64,000 nt of DNA from NCBI GenBank assembly GCA_029259745.1, contig JAJDEO010000063.1, positions 186,001 through 250,000 on the forward strand, read 5' to 3'. Within the stretch, counting starts at the first letter, position 1. Every line of letters starts with the position of its first letter. The position numbers and the translations under genes are program-made. The notes under the pieces were generated by a model. That model did not search any database and was not told the DNA's origin. It saw only the letters and a program-made list of their open reading frames with translations. Shown here piece by piece: positions 1-9,835 of the stretch. The DNA is from Planctomycetota bacterium (GTDB lineage: Bacteria > Planctomycetota > B15-G4).

Positions 1-1040
1 GCATCGGCAGGGACACCCGAGTAGACGGCGTTGGCGAGCCACTCGTCGCCGCGCTGCTTGGCCTTGATCACCGCGGCCGCGTGCACGCCGGTGCCCGTCT
101 CGAAGGCGTCGTCGCCGAACACGGGATAGCTCTTCGGCAGCGGCACGTTCACGGCCTCGGCCGTCTTCTTGACGTACTCGCCGAGCTTCGTGAGGTCGTT
201 GTCGATCCAGCCGAGCAGCTTCAGGTTCACGAGCGTGAGGTCCATCGGCGCGTTGCCGCAGCGCTCGCCGATGCCCATGGCCGAGCCGTGGATGCGATGC
301 GCGCCGGCCTGGATCGCGGCGATGTTGTTCCAGACGCCCAAGCCGCGGTCCATGTGACCGTGCCAGTCGATCTTGACGTCGTCACGGCCCGACTCCTCGA
401 CGAGCTGCGTCGCGAAGCGGATCAGGTTGCGCGTGCCGTCGGGCGTCGAGTGGCCGACGGTGTCGCAGAAGCAGAGGCGCTTGGCGCCGTGGTCGAGCGC
501 AGCCGTGTAGAGCGCGCGGATGTCGTCGGGATGCGCGCGCGTGGTGTCTTCGGTGACGAACATCACCGGCACGCCTTCGGCTGCCGCGAAGTCGAGCGCC
601 TTGATTGAGTGCTCGAGCATGACGTCGAGGTTCCACTCTTCGGTGTACGCGCGGATCTTGCTCGACCCGATGAACGTGCAGACTTCGATCGGCACGCCCG
701 TCTTCTGCATGATGTCGGCCACCGGCTTGATGTCGGCGATCACCGTGCGCGCGGCACAGTTCGGCACCATGCCGAGCTTCGCGTCACGGATCTCTTCGAC
801 GAGCCGCGTCACGGTTTCCACCACGTGCGGACCGGCGCCGGGCAGACCGACGTCGGGCGAGTCGATCCCGATCGCGGCCATCAGATGCAGCAGCTCGATC
901 TTGTCTTCGATCGACGGGTTCGTGACGGACGGCGACTGCAAACCATCGCGGAGCGTCTCGTCGTCGAACTCGATCCGATGCTTGGGCCCCTCGACGGGCT
1001 CGGCCGTGTTCCAGTCGTAGATCAGCGTGTCACGATCCAT
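1..1040 (-). CDS. 2-isopropylmalate synthase-like (HMGL/LeuA family) enzyme, 3' end cut by window
   Basis: Cytosolic acyltransferase of the LeuA/homocitrate synthase/HMG-CoA lyase superfamily, which condenses an acyl-CoA with a 2-oxo acid at a divalent metal. The frame is open from an ATG at 1040 to base 1, about 346 residues, with the C-terminus outside the window. Seen: the N-terminal metal and substrate motif DETLRDGLQSP near residue 28, a C-terminal-barrel metal motif WHGHMDRG (HxH), and GIGERCGNAP, the counterpart of the GxGERxGN loop of isopropylmalate synthases. The usual TTLRDGEQ is DETLRDGLQ here, so this is a divergent subfamily. Whether leucine, homocitrate or citramalate is made cannot be told, and no leucine genes lie alongside. 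The superfamily is certain and the substrate is not. Confidence 0.82.
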   Translation of the reverse strand, partial: MDRDTLIYDWNTAEPVEGPKHRIEFDDETLRDGLQSPSVTNPSIEDKIELLHLMAAIGIDSPDVGLPGAGPHVVETVTRLVEEIRDAKLGMVPNCAARTVIADIKPVADIMQKTGVPIEVCTFIGSSKIRAYTEEWNLDVMLEHSIKALDFAAAEGVPVMFVTEDTTRAHPDDIRALYTAALDHGAKRLCFCDTVGHSTPDGTRNLIRFATQLVEESGRDDVKIDWHGHMDRGLGVWNNIAAIQAGAHRIHGSAMGIGERCGNAPMDLTLVNLKLLGWIDNDLTKLGEYVKKTAEAVNVPLPKSYPVFGDDAFETGTGVHAAAVIKAKQRGDEWLANAVYSGVPAD

Positions 1041-1371
1041 GGCGTTCTTCGTTGCCTCATGCAGGTTGGGTGCCGGCAGCAGGGCGTGTCGCCACTTCGC
1101 TGTCGAGACCCGAGCTTATCAAGACGGATGGGTTGGATGCGTCGAGTGCGCGACGCGCAACGCCGAGCCGTGAAAAATGTTTGTTGCGCGACCATGGTCC
1201 CCCGAACGGGTCCGCTCGTTCAGAGACAGTCCCGAGTCATGAAAACCGAGCCCACTCGCCGGGCCGTCGAGCCGCGCGAGTCAGTGCCCCGGGCACCGCG
1301 CCACGATCGCGTCGATCGAGATCACGAGTTGACGCAGCGGCCAAGACTCGACGGTTCGCGCGAGACGACGA
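1041..1371. other. Intergenic stretch with no gene recognised
   Basis: A 331-bp gap between two leftward genes. It should hold the promoter of the LeuA-like gene and the end of the DUF1573 transcript. The only structure I can point to is a short perfect palindrome (GTGCCCCGGGCAC, 1284-1296), about 75 nt past the DUF1573 stop, which could act as a weak terminator stem. No SD-led open frame with plausible coding character is visible on either strand. Confidence 0.5.
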
Positions 1372-2358
1372 CTACGGCGCGATCGGCACCACGCCCACCA
1401 GCGTGACTGTCTGCTGGTCGGTCATCAGCGAAATCGCGCCGCTGACATGACGACGGGACTCGCCTTCGGGGACACCGACGCTGAACGTCCACATCAGTGG
1501 GTCCGTCGTGTCCTGGACGGCGTCGAAGTCGTACGCCCGTTCGTTCGGCATGCTCGTCGCAAGGACGCGGACGGGGCCGCGTGTGTCGCGGTTCCAGATC
1601 TTCATGCGCACCGTCGACACCTCGCCCGGCTTCGTGGGCGCGAACGTGAGGCGCTTGGGTTCGTAGTCGACGGCCGGGATCACACGCGTGTTGATGTTCA
1701 GGCGCAGCTGCGGCGTCTGCGGGTGCGTCGTCGTGATGTTCATCAACGCCGACTTCACGAGGCGCGCGTCGATCGGGCCGGCCTCGATGTCGATGGTGTG
1801 GCGCAGGTCGAGAGCCGCCGAGCGGTCCCACGTCGCGCGGTAGATCGGGTTCGTGAACGTGACCGTCTTGATCTGGAACGGGATGCCGTTGTGACTCGTG
1901 AGCGTCATCCGACGGCTCGGCGTGTCGCCGATGTCCGCGTCCGCGAAGAGGATGAAACTCGGTTCGGCGGCCACGCCTTGCTGCACGTCGCAGGACACCT
2001 CGATGGACGTGATCTTCGTCGCCGGATCGTTGCTGATGATGTTGACGCGCTTGCGGAGCGGCGTCGATCCACTCTTGGGCGTCATGGTGATCGGGAGCGT
2101 CACGCGCGCGCCGGGCGCGATCGTCTTGTCACGGGCACCGAGCGAGGCGGCCGTGCAGCCGCATGAACTCTTGACGTCCTCGATGATCAGCGGCGCATCG
2201 CCGACGTTGACGAGCTGCACGGAACCTTCGATCGAGCTGCCGTAGTAGACCGAGCCGAGGTGCAGCTTCGGAGGATCGACGACGAGCCGCGCCTGGGCGT
2301 CGGCCAAGGGCGCAAAAAACGTGAAGGCGCAGAGGAGCGCAAGGGCGGAGCGGATCAT
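1372..2358 (-). CDS. Secreted DUF1573 protein
   Basis: Exported protein of 328 residues. The ATG at 2358 is chosen because it opens straight into a signal peptide (MIRSALALLCAFTFF...ADAQ). The mature part starts LVVDPPKLHLGSVYYGSS and carries the DUF1573 hallmark VKSSCGCTAASL near residue 75, in an Ig-like beta fold. A second, less conserved Ig-like half follows. DUF1573 proteins are common exported proteins in planctomycetes and Bacteroidetes, and no molecular role is established. It lies 67 bp downstream of the oxidoreductase gene on the same strand and may share its transcript. Family certain, role unknown. Confidence 0.85.
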   Translation of the reverse strand: MIRSALALLCAFTFFAPLADAQARLVVDPPKLHLGSVYYGSSIEGSVQLVNVGDAPLIIEDVKSSCGCTAASLGARDKTIAPGARVTLPITMTPKSGSTPLRKRVNIISNDPATKITSIEVSCDVQQGVAAEPSFILFADADIGDTPSRRMTLTSHNGIPFQIKTVTFTNPIYRATWDRSAALDLRHTIDIEAGPIDARLVKSALMNITTTHPQTPQLRLNINTRVIPAVDYEPKRLTFAPTKPGEVSTVRMKIWNRDTRGPVRVLATSMPNERAYDFDAVQDTTDPLMWTFSVGVPEGESRRHVSGAISLMTDQQTVTLVGVVPIAP

Positions 2359-2425
2359 CTCGGTCGTCCAGGTGTCGGCGTGGGCACCTGAGGATAGCGA
2401 CCCGATCGATTCGCTGCCCAGGGTC

Positions 2426-3445
2426 TCAGCCCGTCGGGCCCGCCACGACGATCTTCCCGAAGTGCGAGGCACCCTGCATGTGACGCAGGGCTTCGGGGGC
2501 GTCGTCGAAGGAGAAGACGCGGTCGATGACGGGCCGCAGGCGCTGAGCCTGGATGGCCATGGCCATCATCTCGAACGTCGAGCGACTGCCGACCATGATG
2601 CCGTTCAGGCGCAGGCGACCCATGAGGATCGGGATGACGTCGACTTCGTGGCTCGTCCCCGAGAGGATGCCGATCACGGCGATGTGCCCGCCGACGCGGA
2701 CGGCGTTGAGCGACCGACTCAGCGTCCCGGCGCCGCCGACCTCGACGACGTGGTCGACACCGCGCCCGTTCGTGAGGCGCTTGGCTTCCTTGTCCCATTC
2801 GGGTTTGGCGATGTAATTGATCGTCTCGTCGGCGCCCATGCGCGTGGCGCGCTCGAGCTTCGCGTCGCTGCTCGACGTCACGATGACGCGCGCGCCGGCG
2901 GCCTTCGCGAACTGCAACGCGAAGATCGACACGCCGCCGGTGCCCTGCACGAGCACGGTCTCGCCGGGCTGGAGCCGGCCTTCCTCGAACAGCGCACTCC
3001 AGGCCGTGACGCCCGCGCAGGGCAGCGTCGCGGCCTCGTCGTCGGTGAGGTGCTCGGGCACCGGGACGACGCCTTCCTCGCTGAGACAGACGCGCTCGGC
3101 GAGCATGCCGTCGAGCGGGCCGCCGAGCGTTCCGGCGCGCAACGACGCCACGAACGGGCCCGCGAGCCAGTGCTGGTTGAAGATCCCGCAAACGCGGTCG
3201 CCGATCGCCACGCGCGTGACGTCGCTGCCCACGGCCGTCACGCGTCCGACGCCGTCGGAGAATGGGACGAGCGGCAGGGGCTGGCGCGGGTTGTAGTGAC
3301 CGAGGACCGTGAGGAGGTCGCGGTAGTTGACGGACGTCGCCGCGACATCGACGACGACGTCGTGAGGACCGGGCTCGGGGTCGTCGCGCTCGACGAGCAC
3401 GAGGTTGTCGAGCCCGAAGGACTCGCGGATCTCGTAGGCCTTCAT
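2426..3445 (-). CDS. Medium-chain dehydrogenase/reductase, zinc-free NAD(P)H:quinone oxidoreductase type
   Basis: Full-length (339 residues) MDR-superfamily enzyme using NAD(P)H, probably on quinones or other unsaturated carbonyls. The N-terminal GroES-like domain shows NYRDLLTVLGHYN, typical of the quinone-reductase-like branch. The Rossmann domain starts VLVQGTGGVSIFALQFAKAAGARVI, with the AxGxxG-type nucleotide loop written as GTGGVS. The Cys/His ligands for catalytic zinc seen in alcohol dehydrogenases are not apparent. The ATG at 3445 gives the canonical start MKAYEIRE. It is divergent from the PVC/DUF1080 gene across a 124-bp region that should hold both promoters. Substrate unknown. 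Confidence 0.88.
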   Translation of the reverse strand: MKAYEIRESFGLDNLVLVERDDPEPGPHDVVVDVAATSVNYRDLLTVLGHYNPRQPLPLVPFSDGVGRVTAVGSDVTRVAIGDRVCGIFNQHWLAGPFVASLRAGTLGGPLDGMLAERVCLSEEGVVPVPEHLTDDEAATLPCAGVTAWSALFEEGRLQPGETVLVQGTGGVSIFALQFAKAAGARVIVTSSSDAKLERATRMGADETINYIAKPEWDKEAKRLTNGRGVDHVVEVGGAGTLSRSLNAVRVGGHIAVIGILSGTSHEVDVIPILMGRLRLNGIMVGSRSTFEMMAMAIQAQRLRPVIDRVFSFDDAPEALRHMQGASHFGKIVVAGPTG

Positions 3446-3569
3446 GACGTCTCTCCGGCGCGGCGTGGATGGCGCCGCATGATCGTTTTGCTGGCCGCGT
3501 CACGCAATGCGGACCCGGTTCTTCATGGCGCGACTGGTCGCGCGCGGCGATCGCGCTCATGATGTCGCC

Positions 3570-6500
3570 ATGCGAAACCCACTCTGCCTGCGCCTTGTCG
3601 CGGTCGCACTCGTCGGCCTCTCCCCGCTCTCCTTCGCCGGCGACGACGCCGCTCCGCCGCTCGTCGTCCCCGACGGCCTCGAAGTGTCGCTCTGGTCCGA
3701 ATCGCCGCAGTTCTACAATCCGGCTGCGATCGACGTCGATCGCGAGGGCCGAGTGTGGGTGGCCGAGGCCGTCAACTACCGCAAGTGGGACGGTCGCAAC
3801 CCGGGGCGCGAACACGCCGCGGGCGACCGCATCGTCGTGCTCGAGGACACGAACAAGGACGGCGTCGCCGACCGTTCGACGGTGTTCGCGCAGGACGAAG
3901 ATCTCGTCGCGCCGCTCGGCATCGCCGTGATCGGCCAGCGCGTGATCGTCTCGTGCTCGCCCAACGTCTTCATCTACACGGACGACGACGGCGATCTGCG
4001 CGCCGACCGCCGCGAAGTCTTCCTGACGGGCTTCGGCGGACCCAACCACGACCACGGCCTGCACTCGTTCGTCTTCGCGCCAAGCGGGCGTTGGATCTTC
4101 AACACGGGCAACGCCGGTCCGCACCTCGTCACCGACGCGGCCGGCTGGGCGTTGCGTTCGGGAAGTGCCTACGACGGCGGTGGGCCGAAGCTTGCCGGTA
4201 ATCGCGCTGGGCTCGTGAGCGACGACGGACGCGCGTGGATCGGCGGGCTCGTCCTCGGCGTCGAAGCCGACGGAACGGGTCTCGGTGTCCATGCGCATAA
4301 CTTCCGCAACAATTACGAAGTGTCCGTCGACGCGTTCGGCAACCGCTGGCAGAGCGACAATGACGACGACGGCAACAAGTCGTGTCGCACGGTGTGGTGC
4401 ATGGAGGGCGGCAACTACGGCTACATGTCGGCAGACGGCACACGCTTCTGGGGCGTCGACCGCCGCCCCGGGCAGACCACACAGCAGGCGCACTGGCATC
4501 AGGACGATCCCGGTGTCATGCCGCACGGCGCGATCACTGGCGCCGGCGGACCGACTGGCGTTGCGATCTACGAGCACGGCGTGTTGGCGCCGTGGCTCGA
4601 AGGCGTGGTGCTGAACTGTGATGCTGGCGCGGGCGTGGTGTACGGGCATCGCCCGCGGGCCGTCGGTGCGGGTTACGAGTTCGAGGCGTTTGATGTCGTG
4701 ACGCCGGATGCGGATGTCGACGAGCCGCGTGCGAAGTGGTTCCGTCCGAGTGATGTCGCGGTGGGCACCGATGGCTGTTTGTATGTCGCCGACTGGTATG
4801 ACCCGGGTGTGGGTGGTCACTGGGCGGGGGACGCGGAGGCCTACGGGCGCATCTTGCGCGTGACGCCGGCGGGGAAGAACCCGCGGCGTGCGTCGACGAA
4901 CACGTGGACCGACGACGGACGTCGCGCGGCGTTGTCGTCGCCCGCGGTGAACGTGCGTGCGATGGGCTTCGCGGCGCTGACGGACGGCACGGACCAGTCG
5001 ATGCGCGTGCTGCGCGAGATCGCTGCCGAGGGCAATGCGCGCGAGCGGGCGCGGGCGAACTGGGCCTTGGCGGCCGTGGGCGAGCGGGGCGATGTCGAAG
5101 CGGCGTTGGGCGACGACGAGCCCGAGGTGCGCATCGCGGCGCTCCGAGCGTTGCGGCGCATGGACGGTGGGGGCGCGGCGTCGGACGCGACGTGGGCGCA
5201 CTACGAGGCGCTCGCGTCCGATGCGTCGCCGGCCGTGCGCCGCGCCGTCGCCGTGGCGCTGCGTGACGAGCCGACCGAGCGCATGGCCGATCTCTGGGTG
5301 ACACTCGCGCGCCAGCATGACGGCAGCGATCGCTTCGCGCTCGAAGCGCTGGGCGCGTCGGCCGACGGACGCGCGGACGAACTCTGGCAGCACTACGCGA
5401 GCGATCTCGGCGAGCAGTGGACGGCGCGCGACGCCGACATCGCGTGGCGCCTGCACCCCGTCGCCACGCGCGACGCCTTCATCGCCCGCGCAGCCGACGT
5501 CGCTCTCGACGAACACCCTCGCCGTCGAGCCGTCGACGCCCTCGGCTTCATCGCCGACCGCGCGTCCAACGAAGCACTCCTCACGCTCGCCCTCGGCGGA
5601 CCCGCCGACACCCGCGAACTCGCGGCGTACTGGGTGCATCGCCACGACCCCGACCTCGCGCGCAATCTTGCGAGCGACGGTCTCGAGGGCGCCGACGAAC
5701 GTTGGACGAGCGGCGTCGTGAAGGGCTTCTCGGGGCTCATCGATGTCGAGGTCGATCTCACGTCGTGCGACTCGGTGATGCTCGTGGCGTCTGACGGCGG
5801 GAACGGCAACGCCTGCGACTGGGTGGCGTGGGTCGAACCGCAGTTCGTCATGGCTGACGGTTCGCGCGTCGACCTCACGTCCACCGCGTGGAGCAACGCC
5901 GAGTCGGGCTGGGGCAACGTCAACATCGATGCCGACTGCACGGGCGGGGCGTTGACCGTGAACCGCGAGACGGTGCGCGGCATCGGCTCGCACGCGCCGT
6001 CGATGATCCGCTACGCGGTGCCGGAAGGTGCAGTGCGCCTCGTGGCGCGCGCCGGCCCCGAAGACGACGGCTCGTCGCAGAGCGACGGAGCGATCACGTC
6101 GGTTTCGTTCGCGGTCTGGACGACGTCGCCCCAGAGTCGCGCGCACCTCGAGGCCTGGGAAGCACTCGTGCTCGACGAGAACGCCGACGAGGACGCGCGA
6201 CTCGATGCACTCGAAGCGCTCGCATCAGACGCCGAGGGCGGACTCGTCCTCATCGACCTGGCGAGCAACGGCAAGCTCAGCGCCGAGCAGATCGAGGACG
6301 CCGCAGACTCGATCGCCGCCAACCCGGACGCGTCGGTGCGTGCGATCGCCAGCGCGCACTTCCCGCGCGAAGCCGCCGACGGCACGGCGCTCCCGTCGAT
6401 CCCTGAACTCGCGGCGATGGCCGGCGACGCGTCGCGCGGTGCAGCGCTGTTCCGTTCGAAGGAAGCTCAGTGCTCAACGTGTCACCGCGTGCGCGGCCTC

Positions 6501-7424
6501 GGCCATGACATCGGCCCCGACCTCTCCGAGATTCGCTCGAAGCTCGACACGACGGCGCTTGTCGACGCGATCCTGAACCCGAGCGCGGCGATCGCGTTCG
6601 GCTACGACACGTCGCTCTTCACGCTCGTCGACGGCACGCGCATCTCGGGCTTCGTGCTCGCGGCCGGCGAGGACATCGTCGTCAAGGACACGAGCGGCAA
6701 GCGGCGCGCCTTCGCGAGTGTCGACGTCGTCGAGCGGCGCAAGGTCACGCAGTCGACGATGCCGGAGCTCCCGCTGACGGCGCAGGACATCGCCGACCTG
6801 CGTGCGTTTCTCGCGCACGACACGACGTCCGAGCCGACGTTCGGCGACGAGGTCGTTCTCTTCGACGGAACGAACGGGCTCGACGGGTGGACGCATCACC
6901 TCAACGCGTCGGCGAGCGCCGACCCCACCGACACGTGGACCGTCGCCGACGGCGTACTGCACTGCGAAGGTCAGCCGATCGGATATCTGCGCACCGAGGA
7001 GAAGTACGAGAACTTCGAGCTCACGCTGCAATGGCGCTTCGACCCGGCGCGCGGTGCCGGCAACTCAGGCGTGCTGCTGCGCATGGTGGGTGAGGACAAG
7101 GTCTGGCCGACGTCGATCGAGGCGCAGCTCCACAGCGGCAACGCCGGCGACATCTGGAACATCGGCGAGGTCGACATGGTTGTCGACGCCGCGCGCACGA
7201 ACGGCCGTCGCACGCAGAAGGCGCGGCCGTCGGCGGAGCACCCGCTCGGCGAGTGGAACAGCTACCGCATTCGCATGGACGGCGGCGAGCTGACGCTGGA
7301 AGTGAATGGCGTCATCCAGAACGAAGCAACCTGGTGCGAGCAACAGCCCGGCTACATCTGCCTGCAGTCGGAAGGCGCCTACATCGAGTTCCGCGACGTC
7401 ACGCTGAGGAAGATTGTGCGATGA
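3570..7424 (+). CDS. Secreted PVC-type dehydrogenase / HEAT / NPCBM-like / cytochrome c / DUF1080 protein
   Basis: A 1284-residue multidomain exported protein. The ATG at 3570 begins a signal peptide (MRNPLCLRLVAVALVGL...SFAG). Domains in order: a beta-propeller-like 'membrane-bound dehydrogenase' region of the PVC group (about 35-430, with calcium-binding-like DTNKDGVADR and DDDGDLRADR loops); Ala-rich HEAT-like helices (430-720); an NPCBM-like carbohydrate module (725-850, GIGSHAPS); a PVC-type haem domain with CSTCH near residue 968; and a C-terminal DUF1080 domain (1090-1284, starting VVLFDGTNGLDGW), whose family includes 3-keto-glycoside hydrolases and concanavalin-like folds. The layout fits periplasmic oxidation and cleavage of sugars with electrons passed to the haem. 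That is inference from the domains. Confidence 0.9.
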   Translation: MRNPLCLRLVAVALVGLSPLSFAGDDAAPPLVVPDGLEVSLWSESPQFYNPAAIDVDREGRVWVAEAVNYRKWDGRNPGREHAAGDRIVVLEDTNKDGVADRSTVFAQDEDLVAPLGIAVIGQRVIVSCSPNVFIYTDDDGDLRADRREVFLTGFGGPNHDHGLHSFVFAPSGRWIFNTGNAGPHLVTDAAGWALRSGSAYDGGGPKLAGNRAGLVSDDGRAWIGGLVLGVEADGTGLGVHAHNFRNNYEVSVDAFGNRWQSDNDDDGNKSCRTVWCMEGGNYGYMSADGTRFWGVDRRPGQTTQQAHWHQDDPGVMPHGAITGAGGPTGVAIYEHGVLAPWLEGVVLNCDAGAGVVYGHRPRAVGAGYEFEAFDVVTPDADVDEPRAKWFRPSDVAVGTDGCLYVADWYDPGVGGHWAGDAEAYGRILRVTPAGKNPRRASTNTWTDDGRRAALSSPAVNVRAMGFAALTDGTDQSMRVLREIAAEGNARERARANWALAAVGERGDVEAALGDDEPEVRIAALRALRRMDGGGAASDATWAHYEALASDASPAVRRAVAVALRDEPTERMADLWVTLARQHDGSDRFALEALGASADGRADELWQHYASDLGEQWTARDADIAWRLHPVATRDAFIARAADVALDEHPRRRAVDALGFIADRASNEALLTLALGGPADTRELAAYWVHRHDPDLARNLASDGLEGADERWTSGVVKGFSGLIDVEVDLTSCDSVMLVASDGGNGNACDWVAWVEPQFVMADGSRVDLTSTAWSNAESGWGNVNIDADCTGGALTVNRETVRGIGSHAPSMIRYAVPEGAVRLVARAGPEDDGSSQSDGAITSVSFAVWTTSPQSRAHLEAWEALVLDENADEDARLDALEALASDAEGGLVLIDLASNGKLSAEQIEDAADSIAANPDASVRAIASAHFPREAADGTALPSIPELAAMAGDASRGAALFRSKEAQCSTCHRVRGLGHDIGPDLSEIRSKLDTTALVDAILNPSAAIAFGYDTSLFTLVDGTRISGFVLAAGEDIVVKDTSGKRRAFASVDVVERRKVTQSTMPELPLTAQDIADLRAFLAHDTTSEPTFGDEVVLFDGTNGLDGWTHHLNASASADPTDTWTVADGVLHCEGQPIGYLRTEEKYENFELTLQWRFDPARGAGNSGVLLRMVGEDKVWPTSIEAQLHSGNAGDIWNIGEVDMVVDAARTNGRRTQKARPSAEHPLGEWNSYRIRMDGGELTLEVNGVIQNEATWCEQQPGYICLQSEGAYIEFRDVTLRKIVR

Positions 7425-7515
7425 GAACCGTGCGCGTCAGATGGCCGAGAAAACCAGAGAGAGAGGACGACCGCACATGAACCTCTCAACCACTGCACCT
7501 CGGGATTCTACCCTG

Positions 7516-8046
7516 ATGAAAACACTCGCTATAGTCCTCGGCTTGGCGCTGAGCAGCTGCGTCACCGTCACGATCGAGCCAGTGGACCCAGTTGTCCTCG
7601 AGCCAGCGTCACCTGAGCTGATGGCGGTCTATCCTGAGGATGTCCGGGTGGGGGAGCTGCTGTCGCGTCGGAAGTACGACGACTATGACGCCTGCACGTA
7701 CAGCTTCGAGCACGGGGTTCAGCTCGACCCCGATCGTTCGATCACACGCAACGACTGGGACATCCAGTTCGGCAACGGTGGCGATGTCTTCGACGTGACG
7801 ATGGTGACGGACGATCGCAGTCGTATCGTCGACCTCGGACCGTCCACCTGGGCCGACCTCGACTTCGGCCCCCACGATGTGCCCGTGCCGCACGCAGAGC
7901 CGGACCGTGAGCCGACGGTCGCCGTGCGCGTCGGACACATCTACGTCGTCCGCACCGTCGACGGCGAAACGGACATCACGACGCTGCTGCGCGTCGAATC
8001 GCTCGTTCCCGGCGATCGCGTCACGTTCACGTGGAAGCCGTACTGA
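7516..8046 (+). CDS. Putative lipoprotein of unknown function
   Basis: A 176-residue protein. The ATG at 7516 yields MKTLAIVLGLALSSC, a classical lipoprotein signal with Cys15 as the lipidated residue, which is why this start is preferred to an in-frame ATG at 7480 that has the better purine-rich SD (AGAGAGAGGACG). I do not recognise the mature domain. It contains many acidic residues and a VPVPHAEPDREP linker, and ends in a beta-rich segment (VRVGHIYVVRTVDGETDIT). It follows the PVC/DUF1080 gene by 91 bp on the same strand and converges on the FG-GAP gene with only 10 bp between stops. Confidence 0.65.
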   Translation: MKTLAIVLGLALSSCVTVTIEPVDPVVLEPASPELMAVYPEDVRVGELLSRRKYDDYDACTYSFEHGVQLDPDRSITRNDWDIQFGNGGDVFDVTMVTDDRSRIVDLGPSTWADLDFGPHDVPVPHAEPDREPTVAVRVGHIYVVRTVDGETDITTLLRVESLVPGDRVTFTWKPY

Positions 8047-8056
8047 CCCGCGTGGC

Positions 8057-9694
8057 TCAGTAGCCGCTCGCGGTGAGCTGAAGCCCGTTCGTCGCCGACC
8101 ATCCGAGCGTGCCGGTGGCGTCTACGATCCACGCTTGGGCGAAGAGCATGAACCCCGCGGGAACGTTCGGCCAGCGATCGGTGATCGTGATGCGTCCGTG
8201 AGCATCGGTGACGAGCGGGATCACGATGCTCGGCGTGGGGACGAGTTGGCCTGGGGAGAACGTGGCGAGGGGATTCTTCGTCTCACCGAGGACGAGGTAG
8301 GCCGGCGCGAACGGCGCCGCGTTGCCGACTTCGAGTGAGACCTGCTGGTTCGTTGTCGTCGAGCCGTTGGCGCGCAGGATGGGCGTGCCGAGTTGCCCCG
8401 GGACACCGCCTTCGTCGAGTGGAACGAAGGGAATCGTGCGGCTCGAGTAGACGAGGCACTTCGTCGTGCCAGCGAAGGTCGTGGCTCCGCCGAGCGAGAA
8501 GATGGCGGTGATGCCGAGCCCGATATCGGTGAGGCCGTCGCCGTCCACATCGCCGATCGCTCCCACGTCACCGAAGATGACGCCCGCGAACGACGGGGTG
8601 TAGAGCGCGCGCAGTGAACCGTCGGCGCCGGAAAGAATCCAAGCCACGACGGTGTTGCGGTCGATGCCGACGAGGACATCCTCGTGCCCGTCGCCATCGA
8701 GGTCGCCCATGCCTTCGAGTGCCGTGCCGAAGGACGACGGAAACGACGTCGGATTCGCGACGTCGAGAAGCATGGCGCCGGTGTCGCCGGAGAACACACG
8801 CACTGAGTGGTTCTGATTGACGACGACGTCCGGAACTCCATCGGCGTTCACGTCTGCGGACGCGATCTCGCTGCCGAACTGGTCGCCAGGAGCACCCTCG
8901 ACGGACCACACGAGCGTTCCGTCGAGCTCGAGCACGTCGATGCGTCCCACGAAAACCGACCCGCTCGGCGCGCGCGCGAAGACGGCGATGTCGGTGCGTC
9001 CGTCTCCGGTGACGTCGCCGAGCGCGTGGACGCCTGTGCCGAACTGGTCGCCCGGAAGGCCGCTGTCGAGTCGCATGATCGAGGTCCCGTCTGCGCCCGA
9101 CAGGATCTCGACGTAGCCGTCGCCGAACACCGTCCGCTGCGGTGCCCCGACGGCGAGGTCGATGATGCCATCGTTGTCGATGTCTCCGAGCACGGCCACG
9201 TCATAGCCGAAGGAGTCGTCCGCACCGGCGCCGAGCCAACGTTCAAGAAGAGCGCCACCGGCACTCGAGTAGAAGCGGACTTCGCCGCGCGCCGAGCCGC
9301 CGCAACCCCCAAAGCCACAGGCCACGCCACCGGGCGTGCCCGACACGATGTCGCGCAGGCCGTCCCCATCGAGATCCGCGATCGACTCGAGGGCCCAACC
9401 CACGCGCGACAGCTCGTCGCTCACAGGCTCGGCAACCTCCAGCAGAATCGCGCCGCTTGCGCCGGAATGCACCGTGAAGCCGCCGGGCGAGGTCTCGAAG
9501 ATGCCAGGCGCCCCCACGATGAAGTCGCCTGTGCCATCTCCGTCGATGTCGTCCAACGCCGTGATCTCTGCGCCATAGGCTGTGAACGCCGGATTGGTCG
9601 CAGCGGGCTTCGTCTCGTAGAGCAGCGTCTGCCCGGCGAGAAGCTCGGTGCACACGAGGGCTGCGAGGAGGGACTGGGTCAGGCGTGGTGCCAT
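8057..9694 (-). CDS. Secreted FG-GAP / integrin-alpha-like repeat protein
   Basis: A 545-residue exported protein. The ATG at 9694 gives the signal peptide MAPRLTQSLLAALVCTELLAGQ. The mature part is a chain of FG-GAP beta-propeller blades, each carrying a calcium loop of the DxDGDG type (DIDGDGTGDFIVGAP, DLDGDGLRDIVSG, DIDNDGIIDLAVGAP, DVNADGVPDVV, DLDGDGHEDVLVG, DVDGDGLTDIGLG). The last 120 residues form a beta-sandwich-like tail ending in LTASGY, as is common on planctomycete secreted proteins. Probable surface or secreted role with bound calcium, ligand unknown. On its upstream side sit a conserved 19-bp motif (9836-9854) and a 160-bp inverted-repeat element. Confidence 0.87.
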   Translation of the reverse strand: MAPRLTQSLLAALVCTELLAGQTLLYETKPAATNPAFTAYGAEITALDDIDGDGTGDFIVGAPGIFETSPGGFTVHSGASGAILLEVAEPVSDELSRVGWALESIADLDGDGLRDIVSGTPGGVACGFGGCGGSARGEVRFYSSAGGALLERWLGAGADDSFGYDVAVLGDIDNDGIIDLAVGAPQRTVFGDGYVEILSGADGTSIMRLDSGLPGDQFGTGVHALGDVTGDGRTDIAVFARAPSGSVFVGRIDVLELDGTLVWSVEGAPGDQFGSEIASADVNADGVPDVVVNQNHSVRVFSGDTGAMLLDVANPTSFPSSFGTALEGMGDLDGDGHEDVLVGIDRNTVVAWILSGADGSLRALYTPSFAGVIFGDVGAIGDVDGDGLTDIGLGITAIFSLGGATTFAGTTKCLVYSSRTIPFVPLDEGGVPGQLGTPILRANGSTTTNQQVSLEVGNAAPFAPAYLVLGETKNPLATFSPGQLVPTPSIVIPLVTDAHGRITITDRWPNVPAGFMLFAQAWIVDATGTLGWSATNGLQLTASGY

Positions 9695-9835
9695 GGGTCG
9701 TGAACTCCGCTCGAGACGGACAGCAACGGATGTCGTGTCGCACTCGCATGGATGAACGTGATCCGTAGGCCAAGTGGACGAGGGTTGCTTCAATCCGCCG
9801 TAGGAGCGCGTATTCCTTCTCATTCTGGTGAGTTG

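Noticed and set aside
2355..6146. Very long antisense open frame rich in Arg, Ala and His
   Set aside because: It lies opposite the PVC/DUF1080 and oxidoreductase genes, has the shadow composition typical of GC-rich DNA, and no domain or SD.
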